Shown: one piece after another, positions 35,466 to 44,427 of the stretch
Layout of the letters: each line of letters opens with the position of its first letter
Position numbering within the stretch: the stretch's first letter is position 1
Source of the DNA: JAFGJQ01 sp964495075
GTDB lineage: Bacteria; Planctomycetota; Phycisphaerae; UBA1845
DNA: 64,000 nucleotides
Direction of reading: 5' to 3'
NCBI GenBank assembly: GCA_964495075.1
Contig: CAZBUJ010000018.1
Span: forward strand, 7,491-71,490
Translations under genes and position numbers: made by a program
The notes under the pieces: generated by a model
Database searches by the model: none
What the model was told of the DNA's origin: nothing
The model's input: only the letters and a program-made list of their open reading frames with translations

Positions 35466-36173
35466 CTACGATTCCGCCTCGGAGGGCCTCGGCGCGGGCT
35501 CGTCCCGGCGGGCGCCGATGCGGTTCTCCGTGCCCGCCCGGAGGCGCGCGATGTTGGCCCGGTGGCGGTAGACCCCCATAAACCCCACCAGAAGGCCGAA
35601 GACGAGCAGAGGCCAGTCGTCGGCGACGAGACGGTGACCGCGCAGGATCGACCAGGCCGCCACGAACACGGGAAAGATCCCCGACGCGCAGATCGAGCCC
35701 AGGGACACGTACCGGCTGACGGCCACCACCCCGGTCCAGACCGCGAATGCGAGCAGGGCGGGGACCGTCAGATCCGGGTAGAGCCCGAGACAGACGCCGA
35801 GCGTGGTGGCCACCCCTCGACCCCCTTTGAAACGCAGCAGGATCGAGTAGTTGTGGCCCAGAATGGCGGCGAACCCCACGCCGAGACTGGCAAGCCGGGC
35901 CCCGGTGATGCTGAGCTGCTCGGCCCGAACCAGGTTCCCGCAGATCAACGCGGCCAGCAGGGTGGGCAGCAGCCCTTTCAGCGTATCCAGAGCGAAGACG
36001 AGGATGCCCCACTTGCGCCCGAGTAGCCGGCCGACGTTCGTCGCCCCGATGTTCTTGCTGCCGGCGGCCGTGATGTCCACACCGTGCCACGCGCCGACGA
36101 GCACGCCATACGGCGCGGACCCGAACAGGTAGGCGGAGATAAACATGAGCGGGATGTCGATGGATGGGTTCAC
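35466..36173 (-). CDS. plsY: acyl-phosphate glycerol-3-phosphate acyltransferase PlsY
   Basis: The 235-residue product is an integral membrane protein with five or more helices and the PlsY motifs: an N-terminal GSAPYGVLVG, a KNIGATNVGR loop near residue 42, and GHNYSILLRFKGGRGVATTLG near 105-125. It transfers an acyl group from acyl-phosphate to glycerol-3-phosphate, the first step of phospholipid synthesis. The ATG overlaps the stop of the glycosyltransferase upstream in an ATGA pattern, so it is the last gene of the envelope operon. The C-terminal 25 residues are charged and variable. Confidence 0.92.
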   Translation of the reverse strand: MNPSIDIPLMFISAYLFGSAPYGVLVGAWHGVDITAAGSKNIGATNVGRLLGRKWGILVFALDTLKGLLPTLLAALICGNLVRAEQLSITGARLASLGVGFAAILGHNYSILLRFKGGRGVATTLGVCLGLYPDLTVPALLAFAVWTGVVAVSRYVSLGSICASGIFPVFVAAWSILRGHRLVADDWPLLVFGLLVGFMGVYRHRANIARLRAGTENRIGARRDEPAPRPSEAES

Positions 36174-37339
36174 GACCGGGCTCCGTTGGCCAGAATGGTC
36201 TCATAAACGCGGACCATTTCCTCTGCGTGCCGGCGCATGGTGATCCCGGCCGCGCCGTCGGCGGTGCCGGCGGCCAGACGGTGCCGGGTGGCGGGATCGC
36301 AGAGGGCGACGGTCCGTTGCGCGAGGGCGGCGACGTCATCCGGCGTGTCCAGCACGTACCCGTTCACGTCGTTCTCGATCACTTCCGATGCGCCGTCGAA
36401 CCGGGTCGTGATGCAGGGCACGCCAGCCGTCAACGCCTCGAGCACGACGCGGCTGCACGGGTCGTAGTAGGTCGGGTGTACCAGGAAGTCGGCGGCGTGG
36501 TAGTGGGCGTTGATGCGCCGGGTGGGCCCGACGAAGCGCAGCACCTCCGCCAGGCCCATGCGGGTGGCGAGCTTCTGCCAGCGGAGCGGGCTCTCCCGGC
36601 CGACGATCAGCGAGCGCAGCGGCGGTCCGCCCTCGTGTCGCACCCGGGCCAACGCCTCGATCCACCGGCGCACGCCTTTCAGCTTGAAGTTGTGGGCGAC
36701 GAGCACGGCCAGCGTGTCGTTCGCGCCGATGTTGTGTGACTGCCGCACATCGGCTCGATCCGCCGCCCGCCGGGCCGCGCTGGCGGTGTCCGGATCCACG
36801 CCGTTGAAAACCTTGCGGATGTGCGATGGGGGGAACGCATAGTGCTCGGTGAGTTGCCGCTGCACGTAGTCGGAGATGGCTACGACAATCGGGCGTGGCG
36901 AGCGCGAAAGGAGCCGACGTTCCAGTCGCAGCCGCGAGCGTTGCTTGGCGTTGAATCGGTTGACCAGTCGTTTCAGGTTCTTGCCCGCGGCGGAGGGTCG
37001 CAGTGCGATGTTTCGTTCGATCGTTTCCGCCACCGTGCCGCCGCGGGGCTGATAAACGTCGGTGGCGGTGCACGGCACGATGGAATGCACCAGGTCGCAC
37101 GGGACCTGTCGGACCGCCCGGGCGGCCCGGGAGGGGAACAGGGCGCTGCTGCGCATCTTGGAGGGCGACGCGGATTGTACCGTGTGGAGCGTCATACCCG
37201 GAGCCGAAGCGGACCGGCTGCGCGTAAAGACATCGACCTCCACTCCGAGTTCCACGAGATGGCGCAGGAACTGACGCGTGGAGGTTTCCGCTCCGCCGCG
37301 CCAGGGGTCCAGCCACTCGACGATCAGCGCGATTCTCAC
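36170..37339 (-). CDS. family 4 glycosyltransferase, probable LPS core (WaaG-like)
   Basis: The 389-residue product starts with a GTG and VRIALIVEWLDPWRGGAE, the expected GT-B N-terminus. A frame about 100 codons longer has no family resemblance. Middle motifs are DVYQPRGGTVAETIERN, VAISDYVQRQL and VFNGVDPDTA. The C-terminal donor-binding part holds FVHPTYYDPCSRVVLEALT-like and PCITTRFDGASEVIEN segments, with a glutamate of the EX7E type. It would add a sugar (glucose or similar) to the LPS core from a nucleotide sugar at the cytoplasmic face. It is transcribed with the heptosyltransferase and core kinase. Confidence 0.87.
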   Translation of the reverse strand: MRIALIVEWLDPWRGGAETSTRQFLRHLVELGVEVDVFTRSRSASAPGMTLHTVQSASPSKMRSSALFPSRAARAVRQVPCDLVHSIVPCTATDVYQPRGGTVAETIERNIALRPSAAGKNLKRLVNRFNAKQRSRLRLERRLLSRSPRPIVVAISDYVQRQLTEHYAFPPSHIRKVFNGVDPDTASAARRAADRADVRQSHNIGANDTLAVLVAHNFKLKGVRRWIEALARVRHEGGPPLRSLIVGRESPLRWQKLATRMGLAEVLRFVGPTRRINAHYHAADFLVHPTYYDPCSRVVLEALTAGVPCITTRFDGASEVIENDVNGYVLDTPDDVAALAQRTVALCDPATRHRLAAGTADGAAGITMRRHAEEMVRVYETILANGARS

Positions 37340-37385
37340 CGCTGTCCGCTCTCTTCGTTGGTCACCCGCGCCACCGCCCGGGGGT

Positions 37386-38252
37386 TCACGAATCCGGCCG
37401 GGCGGGCCGCAGGCGCGGGTCTGTGTGGTCGCCGCGAGCCGGTTCGTTGTGCCCGCGGCGGGCACGCCGTCGCCGGTCATGTCGAGCGATCTGACGCGTC
37501 TTGGCGGCAATCTGCCGCACCAATCCGCGGTCGCCATCACGCAGCTTAGAAACCCCGAGGTAAACCCGCAACCAGCGCAGTCGATCGGTAAGGGACGCCA
37601 CGTTTGCCGGCGTGGAGTAATTGAGCGCCGCCAGATCCTTGACAATCCAGCGGGCCCGCCGCCACCGCGGTCGGAACGCCCGCTGAAGGTCGATCAGCCG
37701 GAACGCGGGTCGGTCGAGGTCGGCGTCATCGAAGAACACGTGCGACAGGTACAGATCGCGGTGCACGAACCCATCCCGGTGGAAGCGGGCGATGAACCGC
37801 GCCAGCGCGGTCAGCATCGGCCGGGGAGCCCGTGCCGGGTGACGCACCACCCACCGTTCCAGCGCGTCGCCGGGAACGGCGGTCATTAGCAGGGCGCTGC
37901 GGCGCTCCCAGACCCCGATCAGTGATTGCCCGAAGGCGATCGGCCGCGCGGTGCCGTCGCGCTCGCCGCCGAGTTCGTGGAGCCGACACCATTCCACCCA
38001 GGCGGTGCCGCGCCGCCATCGACCGCGCAGCAGACGCCGAACCTGCTCGTGAACGGGCGGTCGGGTATAGCGCTTCAAGTAGACGATCTGCCGCCCGCCG
38101 TCCGGATCATTCAATTCCAATCGGAGTCGCTCCCGCCAATCCGGCAAGCCGGGCTTGCCCAAACGGTGCGACCCGCGGGCCTGGAACAGGGCGTCGAGGG
38201 TGTTCAGCCCGTTGGCGGCCAGCAGCGTCTGATAATCCCGTTCAACGATCAC
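37386..38252 (-). CDS. lipopolysaccharide core kinase (WaaP/Kdo kinase family)
   Basis: The 288-residue product has a small protein-kinase-like fold: an N-lobe lysine in IVYLKRYTRPP near residue 60, the catalytic loop HRDLYLSHVFF near 163 and the metal-binding LIDLQRAF near 186. These are the hallmarks of the WaaP/KdkA/Lipopolysaccharide kinase group, which phosphorylate heptose or Kdo of the inner core. The C-terminus is very basic. It begins six bases after the upstream heptosyltransferase stop, so the two are translationally close. Confidence 0.85.
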   Translation of the reverse strand: MIVERDYQTLLAANGLNTLDALFQARGSHRLGKPGLPDWRERLRLELNDPDGGRQIVYLKRYTRPPVHEQVRRLLRGRWRRGTAWVEWCRLHELGGERDGTARPIAFGQSLIGVWERRSALLMTAVPGDALERWVVRHPARAPRPMLTALARFIARFHRDGFVHRDLYLSHVFFDDADLDRPAFRLIDLQRAFRPRWRRARWIVKDLAALNYSTPANVASLTDRLRWLRVYLGVSKLRDGDRGLVRQIAAKTRQIARHDRRRRARRGHNEPARGDHTDPRLRPARPDS

Positions 38253-38258
38253 GGGGTC

Positions 38259-39344
38259 TCACTCCGCTGCGGCGAGGCGCCGGACGAGCATTTCGCGACA
38301 CGCGTCGAACACCGCGTCCACCGTGACGCCGCTCATGCAATGGTGATGCCTTTCCGGACAGACCGGCTTCTGGCAGGGCCCGCAGGGAACGTCGATCCGC
38401 ACCTTGCGTTCATCGGGGTAATCGGTGTCGGTCCATTCGGGCCAGGTCGGGCCGAACACCGTGACCACCGGCCGGGCAAATGCCTTGGCGAAGTGCCGCG
38501 GCCCCGTGTCGTTGCACAGCAGCAAGTCGCAGCGCCGGATCAGCGACATGAGTTGTCCCAGGGTCAGGTCCGGGGCGCCCATCACGACCGGTCGGCGCCG
38601 CATGGCCGACAATGCCCGGTCCGCGATTTCCCGCTCGCCGGGGCCGTAGGTCATGACGATGCGGGCCTCGAGCTCCTCCGCCAGCCGATCGCACACGGCG
38701 GCGTACCGTTCCGCCGGCCAGCACTTCGACGGTCCGAACGACGCGCCGGGCGTCATGACCACCACGGGTCGATGACCCGCGAGACCGACTTCGGTCAGGC
38801 GGGTATTGATCGCGGCATCGTCGCCCGGCGCCGTGTGCAGGATGAGCCGATCGCCGGGCCGTTCGCAGCCGATCGCCCAGGCGAGCTGACCGTAATAGTC
38901 CACCATCCGCGTGCGGGTGATGCGCCCGGCTTCTCGCGCGACGCGGATGCGATCGGTCAGGATCCATCCGCGTCCGTCACGATCGTACCCGATTCGGCGC
39001 GGGATGCCGGCCAGCCGGGTGACCAGCGCCGAGCGGAACGAATTGGTCAGGAGCACGGACCAGTCGATGCCGCGGCGTCGAAGCCGGGCCCCCAACTGCA
39101 ACGTCCCGGGCTGCCGACCGCGTCGATCGCGAGCCGGCCAGCATACGATGTCGTCCATCCACGGGCTCGGTTCGATCACGGCCCGCACCGCCGGGCGGAT
39201 CAGGTACGTGATATGGCTGTCGGCAAAGCGTCGTCGAATCGCGTGCAGGGTCGGCGTGGCCATCACCACGTCCCCCACCCAGGTCGGCAGGGCGATCAGC
39301 AGGCGGTGCGGGTCCGGTCGGGTCTCATCGTGGATTCGTTTCAC
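38259..39344 (-). CDS. family 9 glycosyltransferase, probable heptosyltransferase
   Basis: The 361-residue product has the GT9 pattern: ALPTWVGDVVMATPTLHAIR at 17-36, GASFGPSKCWPAERYA near 197-212, and NDTGPRHFAKAFARPVVTVFG near 278-298. A cysteine-rich CGPCQKPVCP segment near residue 325 is common in heptosyltransferase II (WaaF). It adds ADP-L,D-heptose units to the lipid A-Kdo inner core at the cytoplasmic membrane. GmhB upstream makes a precursor of the donor, in line with this role. Confidence 0.88.
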   Translation of the reverse strand: MKRIHDETRPDPHRLLIALPTWVGDVVMATPTLHAIRRRFADSHITYLIRPAVRAVIEPSPWMDDIVCWPARDRRGRQPGTLQLGARLRRRGIDWSVLLTNSFRSALVTRLAGIPRRIGYDRDGRGWILTDRIRVAREAGRITRTRMVDYYGQLAWAIGCERPGDRLILHTAPGDDAAINTRLTEVGLAGHRPVVVMTPGASFGPSKCWPAERYAAVCDRLAEELEARIVMTYGPGEREIADRALSAMRRRPVVMGAPDLTLGQLMSLIRRCDLLLCNDTGPRHFAKAFARPVVTVFGPTWPEWTDTDYPDERKVRIDVPCGPCQKPVCPERHHHCMSGVTVDAVFDACREMLVRRLAAAE

Positions 39345-39436
39345 GGCACGGATTGTAGCGCCGGACGGGCCGAAATGCGACTCGGCCCGCGGGCGGGGGA
39401 ACCGCGGCGGGTGGGCCGGCCGCGGGCGCCGGCGAA

Positions 39437-40294
39437 TCAGGCCCGCCGGTCGACGAGGAATGTCGTCAAGGTCACGAGCTGGAAGAAGACGGCCATGGTG
39501 ACGCGGGCCGACGCGTGAGCGACGGTGTCGGCGCTGAGCATGCCGACCAGGCCCCAGACCGCCATGACGATGGCGAGCATCTGAGCCAGGGTTCCAAAAA
39601 GTCGCAGGAAGGAGAAGTCCGCCTGTCGCTCGGCGCGTTGCTGACGATCGAGTAGTTCCCGGATCTCCGTCAGGCGTTGGAGTATCTCGGCATCGGTCTC
39701 GTCAGGCGGCGTCGGGTCCGGCTCTGTCGGGGGATCAGTATGCGCTTCCACGATGGTCGCAGCCTCCACCAGGGACTCGGCGCGATAATCGGGCGCGGCA
39801 TCGTCATTGTCACCTCGACGGGCCGCAAGTGCAATCAGAATTGTACGGCACCCGGCGCGGTGACCGGCCTCCACGTCGGTGGGACGGTCTCCGATCATCC
39901 ACGAACGGGTCAGGTCGAGATCGCGCTCGTCCGCGGCCCGCAGTAGCATGCCGGGGTTCGGCTTGCGCTGATCGCTGTCCCGGCGATAGGCTTCGACGAC
40001 GGCCTCCGGGTCGTCCAGGTAGGGGCACGTGTAGATGGCGTCCACCGGCGCCCCCGCGCGATCGAGGATCTCATTCAAGCGTGTGTGAACGGCTTCCAGT
40101 TGCCCTTCTGTGATCAGGCCGCGGGCCACCCCGGACTGGTTGGAAACGACGACAATCGCGTAACCCGCCCGCCGCCAGCGCCGGATGGCGTCCGGGGCCC
40201 CGGGTTTTAGCTGCACCTGGTCCGGATCGTTGATGAAGCCCGGATCCGCGATCAGCGTTTCGTCCCGATCGACAAACACCGCGGGGCGACTCAT
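39437..40294 (-). CDS. GmhB-like heptose bisphosphate phosphatase with C-terminal membrane domain
   Basis: Residues 1-155 form a HAD-IIIA phosphatase: motif I FVDRDETLI (Asp8 and Asp10), VVVSNQSGVARG near 49, the substrate-clamping KPNPGML near 113 and motif IV MIGDRPTDVEAG near 133. The order fits D-glycero-beta-D-manno-heptose-1,7-bisphosphate 7-phosphatase. The zinc-binding Cys/His loop of standard GmhB is mostly missing (CPYLDD, no C-x-C-RKP). Residues 185-225 are a Pro/Glu/Arg-rich coiled-coil linker, followed by two membrane helices (about 230-250 and 260-280). That tail is unusual for GmhB. The stop of the preceding gene overlaps the ATG. Confidence 0.8.
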   Translation of the reverse strand: MSRPAVFVDRDETLIADPGFINDPDQVQLKPGAPDAIRRWRRAGYAIVVVSNQSGVARGLITEGQLEAVHTRLNEILDRAGAPVDAIYTCPYLDDPEAVVEAYRRDSDQRKPNPGMLLRAADERDLDLTRSWMIGDRPTDVEAGHRAGCRTILIALAARRGDNDDAAPDYRAESLVEAATIVEAHTDPPTEPDPTPPDETDAEILQRLTEIRELLDRQQRAERQADFSFLRLFGTLAQMLAIVMAVWGLVGMLSADTVAHASARVTMAVFFQLVTLTTFLVDRRA

Positions 40295-41277
40295 GCGGTG
40301 ACTCCACGTGCCCGTAACTGGTCCAGGACGGCGATTCGCAGCAGCGGGAGGAGGATCTCATGGTGACCGATGACTTCGTGGCCTCGACGACCGGTGACAG
40401 GCCGCGTCACCACATTGGCATTCGGCCGGTAGTGCCGGAGCATATCGAAGTTCGCGGTGGTCATGGCGTCCAGATTCGCGCCGAGGTTGCGAGCGACGGA
40501 GACGGCCTTGAGGAACACCTCGGGCATCACGACGGCGGACCCGATATTGAGCCAGACGCCGCCGGTGTCCGCCCCGGGCCCGGCGCCCAGGTCGGCGACC
40601 ACGCTGCTGATCAGCCGGAAGTCGTGCATCGATGCCGCCCCGAGGGCGGCGGCGTCCATCGCCCCCCACACGTGCACGGTGTCCGTGCCCAATGCCACGT
40701 GCACGGTGGCCGGAATCGACGCCTCGTGGGCGGCCGCCAGCACGCTGGCAGCGCGACCCGGTGGATCGGCTTCGACCAGCAGTTGCCCCACCGCCTGCCC
40801 CAGCCCGATCTCCTGGTCGGCGGCGGCCGCCGCCGCCCGCCCGAAGAATTCGAGCGTCTCGCGAACCATGCCGAACGAACCGTCGCGAATGGTGTCGGCC
40901 ACCTCTTCGCTGGTCTGCCCGACGGTGGCCAGTTCCATATCGTGGATGGCAAACGCGCCGTTGCAGGCGATGGCGGCCACGATGCCGCGACGAATCAGGT
41001 CGACGATGATCGGTGTGCAGCCGACCTTCACGACGTGCGCCCCCATGGCCAGCACCACCGGTCGGTTCCGGCGCACGGCCGCGGCGATCGCGTCGACGGT
41101 CGCCCGGAACGCGCGGGCGCCCAGGACGTCGGGCATCGAATCGATCAAGGCGGCGACCGACGCGCCCGCCTCGGGCAGACCCGCCAGCATCCCGTCAGAC
41201 ACCTTGTGCGCCCGGTCCTCGATCGAATAAGTCCGAAGGCGGGAGAGGTCAACCGGCTTGTAGGGCTTGCGGGTCAC
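40291..41277 (-). CDS. deoxyhypusine-synthase-like family protein in the heptose cluster
   Basis: The 328-residue product shows VLAMGAHVVKVGCTPIIVDL at about 75-95, ACNGAFAIHDMELA, GQTSEEVADTIRDGSFGM, ATVHVALGTDTVHVWG, GGVWLNIGSAVVMPEVFLKA and TTANFDMLRHYRPNANVV. These resemble a conserved bacterial protein that lies beside ADP-heptose genes and has a distant similarity to deoxyhypusine synthase (NAD-binding alpha/beta fold). The C-terminal lysine-bearing active-site segment of true deoxyhypusine synthase is not recognisable, so spermidine chemistry is doubtful. Its role in the LPS pathway is unknown. It overlaps lpxK by 29 bases and the GmhB gene by 4. Identity as this family is from memory of sequence pattern. 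Confidence 0.55.
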   Translation of the reverse strand: MTRKPYKPVDLSRLRTYSIEDRAHKVSDGMLAGLPEAGASVAALIDSMPDVLGARAFRATVDAIAAAVRRNRPVVLAMGAHVVKVGCTPIIVDLIRRGIVAAIACNGAFAIHDMELATVGQTSEEVADTIRDGSFGMVRETLEFFGRAAAAAADQEIGLGQAVGQLLVEADPPGRAASVLAAAHEASIPATVHVALGTDTVHVWGAMDAAALGAASMHDFRLISSVVADLGAGPGADTGGVWLNIGSAVVMPEVFLKAVSVARNLGANLDAMTTANFDMLRHYRPNANVVTRPVTGRRGHEVIGHHEILLPLLRIAVLDQLRARGVTA

Positions 41278-42376
41278 GAGCGTTTTGCTGGGAACTTCGG
41301 TTTACGGCTTCTTCGAGCGCCGACGCGAGGATTGTAGCGTGGCCTGACGGAAAGTCGATTTCTATTCGCAGGGCGTACACCGGCAGCGACCACCGCGCGG
41401 CGAGCCCGGTCAGCTTCACGGCGTCCTTTTCCGTCGTCAGCAGCACGCTCGCATCACAGCGACGGGCGGCCGCCTGCACGGCGTCGGCGTCGCGCTCATC
41501 GTAGATATGGTGGTCCGGCCACCAGCGGACGTCCGCGAGCTCGATGCCGAGCGAGCCCACCGTCGCCCGGAACGCGGCCGGATTGCCGATCGCGGCAAAG
41601 CAGAACGCCCGGCCCACGTCCAGTGGGCCGAGCTTCGGATCGGTGCCGTCCAGTCGAACGAGTCCCGCCGGCCGGTGCACGGCGCGGATGCGCCGGACGT
41701 TCGGCGCTGCCCGGTCCAGGACCGCGTCGATATCCTCCAGACGCGGCGGCGGCACCTGGTCGGTCCGCGACAGCACGATCAACGATGCCCGTTGCAACGC
41801 GGTAAGCGGCTCGCGCAGCAGTCCGCGCGGCAGCAGGTGGCCGTACCCGAACGGGCACGTGGCGTCGATGACCACCAGATCCAGGTCGCGGCCGATGCGG
41901 CGGTGCTGGAAGCCGTCGTCCAGCAGGATCACGTCCGCGCCGTAGTCGTCAACGGCCCGGCGGGCGCCGGCGACGCGGTCCGGGTCGGCCACGCAGGGCA
42001 TGTCCGGAATGTGGCGGTGGATCATCAGCAACTCGTCGGCTTTGCCGGCCGGGCCGCTCTTGTACCCGCGGGAAACCACGGCCGGCTTTCGCCCGTGGCG
42101 TCGCAGCCGGCGGGCCAGCTCCATCACCAGGGGCGTTTTGCCCGTCCCACCCGTGGTGATGTTGCCGACGCTGATGACGGGGACGGGCAGTTGCGTACCC
42201 ACCGCGCGGTCATACATCCGGTTGCGGGCGCGGATCGCCGCCCCGTAGGCCAGCGACACCATGCGGAGCGCGCTGCGCAGCGGGCCCCCCGCCACGCCGA
42301 CGTCACCGGCGATGACCCGGTGATACCACGAGGGTGCATCCGTGATGGAGCCGGATTCCAAATCGTCCAAACGCAT
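41249..42376 (-). CDS. lpxK: tetraacyldisaccharide 4'-kinase LpxK
   Basis: The 375-residue product begins MRLDDLESG. The preceding 57 codons of the longer frame do not resemble the family. It carries the LpxK P-loop VISVGNITTGGTGKTPLV at about residue 65, SRGYKSG, and DDGFQHRRIGRDLDLVVID near 158, all specific to LpxK. It phosphorylates the 4' position of the lipid A disaccharide precursor at the inner membrane. Its presence, with WaaF and LptB, shows that this organism makes lipid A. It lies 32 bases after the MEMO gene and overlaps the next gene. Confidence 0.93.
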   Translation of the reverse strand: MRLDDLESGSITDAPSWYHRVIAGDVGVAGGPLRSALRMVSLAYGAAIRARNRMYDRAVGTQLPVPVISVGNITTGGTGKTPLVMELARRLRRHGRKPAVVSRGYKSGPAGKADELLMIHRHIPDMPCVADPDRVAGARRAVDDYGADVILLDDGFQHRRIGRDLDLVVIDATCPFGYGHLLPRGLLREPLTALQRASLIVLSRTDQVPPPRLEDIDAVLDRAAPNVRRIRAVHRPAGLVRLDGTDPKLGPLDVGRAFCFAAIGNPAAFRATVGSLGIELADVRWWPDHHIYDERDADAVQAAARRCDASVLLTTEKDAVKLTGLAARWSLPVYALRIEIDFPSGHATILASALEEAVNRSSQQNARDPQALQAG

Positions 42377-42408
42377 CAGTTCAAACGCCCGACCTTGGTT
42401 CGTGCCGA

Positions 42409-43653
42409 TCACGATCTGCGAAAGACGGCCGCGGCACAGGTCACGCCCGTTTGGGCTGCCTGGTCGACTGCCTGATGATAGTCCACCACGCCGGCCTGCG
42501 CCCCGGCCAACGTCCTCATGAGCAAGTACATGCAGCCTACGCTGCACACCTGGGTCGGATTATTCCCGCACGCGAATTCGGCGACGAACGCTTCCGCGTT
42601 GTTCAGATTCACGTGGGCCAGGACCGCCTCGTCACGCTGTTTTACCTCGTCGAGGTAAGCCGGATCGAGTGCCCGCTGATCGCCGAACGCGCGGCCGACG
42701 TGACTCAGGTCGGCCCCCGCGATCAGCAGCGTGTCCTTGGGGTCGGCGTCGACCAATGCGCGGATGGCGTCCGCCACTTCCGCGATCCCCGCGCCCTCGA
42801 CGACGGGCGGGTACGCTTCCCGGGGAACGGTGGGATCGGCGCACAGGATCGGCACGACATCGAACGTGTGGGCTCCGAACAGGTGCTGGCACCAGATCAC
42901 CTGGAGCTCCACCGAGTGTTCGGCCATATGGTCCAGCTCGTACCGCCGCATGTTGCCGCAGCGGTTCTCCAGTCGCTCGAGGAACTCCGTGTCGGTGCGG
43001 CTCCGCCCGAGCGGCGTCTCGAAGTCGCTCCCCGTGAGGACCGGATCGTACGTGCGTGGAGAATGATTGGTGCCGATGATGATGATCCGCTCCGGCGGGC
43101 GGCGCCTGGCGACCTGTGCGTACGCGGCGGCGTAGCAGGGCCGCCCGCGGGGGTAGTCCAGGTGCGGCGCGATCAGACCGACGATTTGGTCATCGCCATC
43201 GGCCGACTCCGCGCCTTCGAGAATGTCGTTCAGCCGGGCGGCCATTTCGCCCGCCTCCGTCGGCAGGCCCATGGCGAGCCGCGGGCGGGACGGCAGGGCG
43301 CGGTACTGGCTGACCAGCGCGGTGTAGTGCCGCTCGAAAGTCGGACCTTCCAGGAACAGGCACTTGTCCAACTGGTCCACCATGTTCTCGAGTGTCCCGT
43401 CCGGAATCAGCTGGTTCGCCTCCTGCTCGAAGGCGGTCCGGATGTCGGACAGGGTGTTCGAGCCGTTCATCCGCATGATCAGCCAGGCCGCCACCGGGCT
43501 CACGTTGATCGTCGCCCGCGAGATGCCGGCCCGGTCGTGGAGCGTGATCATGCCGTCCGGCGTCTCAGGAAAATCGCTGGCGTCGATGCCCACCCGGATC
43601 CTCGGTTTGCTCTTGAAGTCCACCATCACACCTGCGATTTCCCGCTCCTGCAT
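42409..43653 (-). CDS. MEMO-family protein (AmmeMemoRadiSam system protein B type) with N-terminal extension
   Basis: The 414-residue product has an N-terminal region of about 140 residues. It contains a GISRATINVSPVAAWLIMRM segment and a helical part that resembles a PqqD/winged-helix-like binding domain. The MEMO fold follows: APHLDYPRGRPCYAAAY, IIIGTNHSPRTYDP, MAEHSVELQVIWCQHLFG and LIAGADLSHVGRAFGD. The histidines in APHLDY, GTNHS and LSHVG correspond to metal-site positions of MEMO/LigB-like enzymes. The radical SAM and AMMECR1 partners of that system are not in the window. I chose the ATG at 43653, and one at 43626 is also possible. The longer frame runs antisense through the rnhA region and is not real there. 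Confidence 0.82.
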   Translation of the reverse strand: MQEREIAGVMVDFKSKPRIRVGIDASDFPETPDGMITLHDRAGISRATINVSPVAAWLIMRMNGSNTLSDIRTAFEQEANQLIPDGTLENMVDQLDKCLFLEGPTFERHYTALVSQYRALPSRPRLAMGLPTEAGEMAARLNDILEGAESADGDDQIVGLIAPHLDYPRGRPCYAAAYAQVARRRPPERIIIIGTNHSPRTYDPVLTGSDFETPLGRSRTDTEFLERLENRCGNMRRYELDHMAEHSVELQVIWCQHLFGAHTFDVVPILCADPTVPREAYPPVVEGAGIAEVADAIRALVDADPKDTLLIAGADLSHVGRAFGDQRALDPAYLDEVKQRDEAVLAHVNLNNAEAFVAEFACGNNPTQVCSVGCMYLLMRTLAGAQAGVVDYHQAVDQAAQTGVTCAAAVFRRS

Positions 43654-43781
43654 GTCGCTGGTCACCACCGGTCGGAGGCCCCCTTCGCGGCGACGCGTTC
43701 CGTCCCTGACGGTGTTGTATCCCAAACCGGCCGGTTTTCCCAGCGCGTACTGGAATCGACGGGCGTGCCGGGACCCCGGCA

Positions 43782-44240
43782 TCACGCGAAGCGCAGCGAT
43801 TCCGCCACGGCCAGGCGGTCGCATTCCTCGTTTTCCGGATGTCCAGCGTGTCCGCGCACGTGCTCGAACGCGACCGAGTGCCGGTCGCACAACTCGACCA
43901 GCAACCGCCATCGGTCCTCGTTCTTGACAGGCTCCAACCGGCGGCCGACCCGCCGGCGCCACCCGTTCTCGATCCACTTGGGCACCCACTCGTTCATGCC
44001 GCGGCTGACGTACTGGCTGTCCGTGATCACCTTGACCCGCGACGGCTTTTTCAAGGCCCGAAGTCCCTCGATCACCGCCTGCAGTTCCATCTGGTTGTTC
44101 GTCGTGTTGGGCTCGCCGCCCGCGAGTGCCTTGCGGGTGCCGGTGGCGACGTGGGCGAGGATGCACGCCCATCCGCCGGGTCCGGGGTTGCCGCTGCATG
44201 CGCCGTCGGTGTAGAGGATGACGTCGTACGCGGGTTCCAT
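43782..44240 (-). CDS. rnhA: ribonuclease HI
   Basis: The 152-residue product is a complete RNase HI. The acidic active-site residues are in LYTDGACSGNPGPGGWA (Asp11), ELQAVIEGL (Glu52), ITDSQYV (Asp72) and ECDRLA near residue 139, with the histidine in HVRGHAGHPENE. It cleaves RNA in RNA-DNA hybrids in the cytoplasm. It is the first gene of the envelope operon, 128 bases ahead of the MEMO gene, and is divergent from lysA. Confidence 0.95.
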   Translation of the reverse strand: MEPAYDVILYTDGACSGNPGPGGWACILAHVATGTRKALAGGEPNTTNNQMELQAVIEGLRALKKPSRVKVITDSQYVSRGMNEWVPKWIENGWRRRVGRRLEPVKNEDRWRLLVELCDRHSVAFEHVRGHAGHPENEECDRLAVAESLRFA

Positions 44241-44427
44241 ATGTGCCTCGTTCCGGGGTCCTCAACGGGCGGCACGCGCGGCGGCGGCGGGTCGCCGGGC
44301 AGTGGCACCGTCAACGGTTTGTCCCTATGATGGCAGGTTACGCGGCGAGTGGCAATGCAGTCCGCCGGCGCGTCGGTCGAACGCGTTTCGTGACCAGCGG
44401 TCGCCGGCGTTTGCGTTTGAAGCAGCG

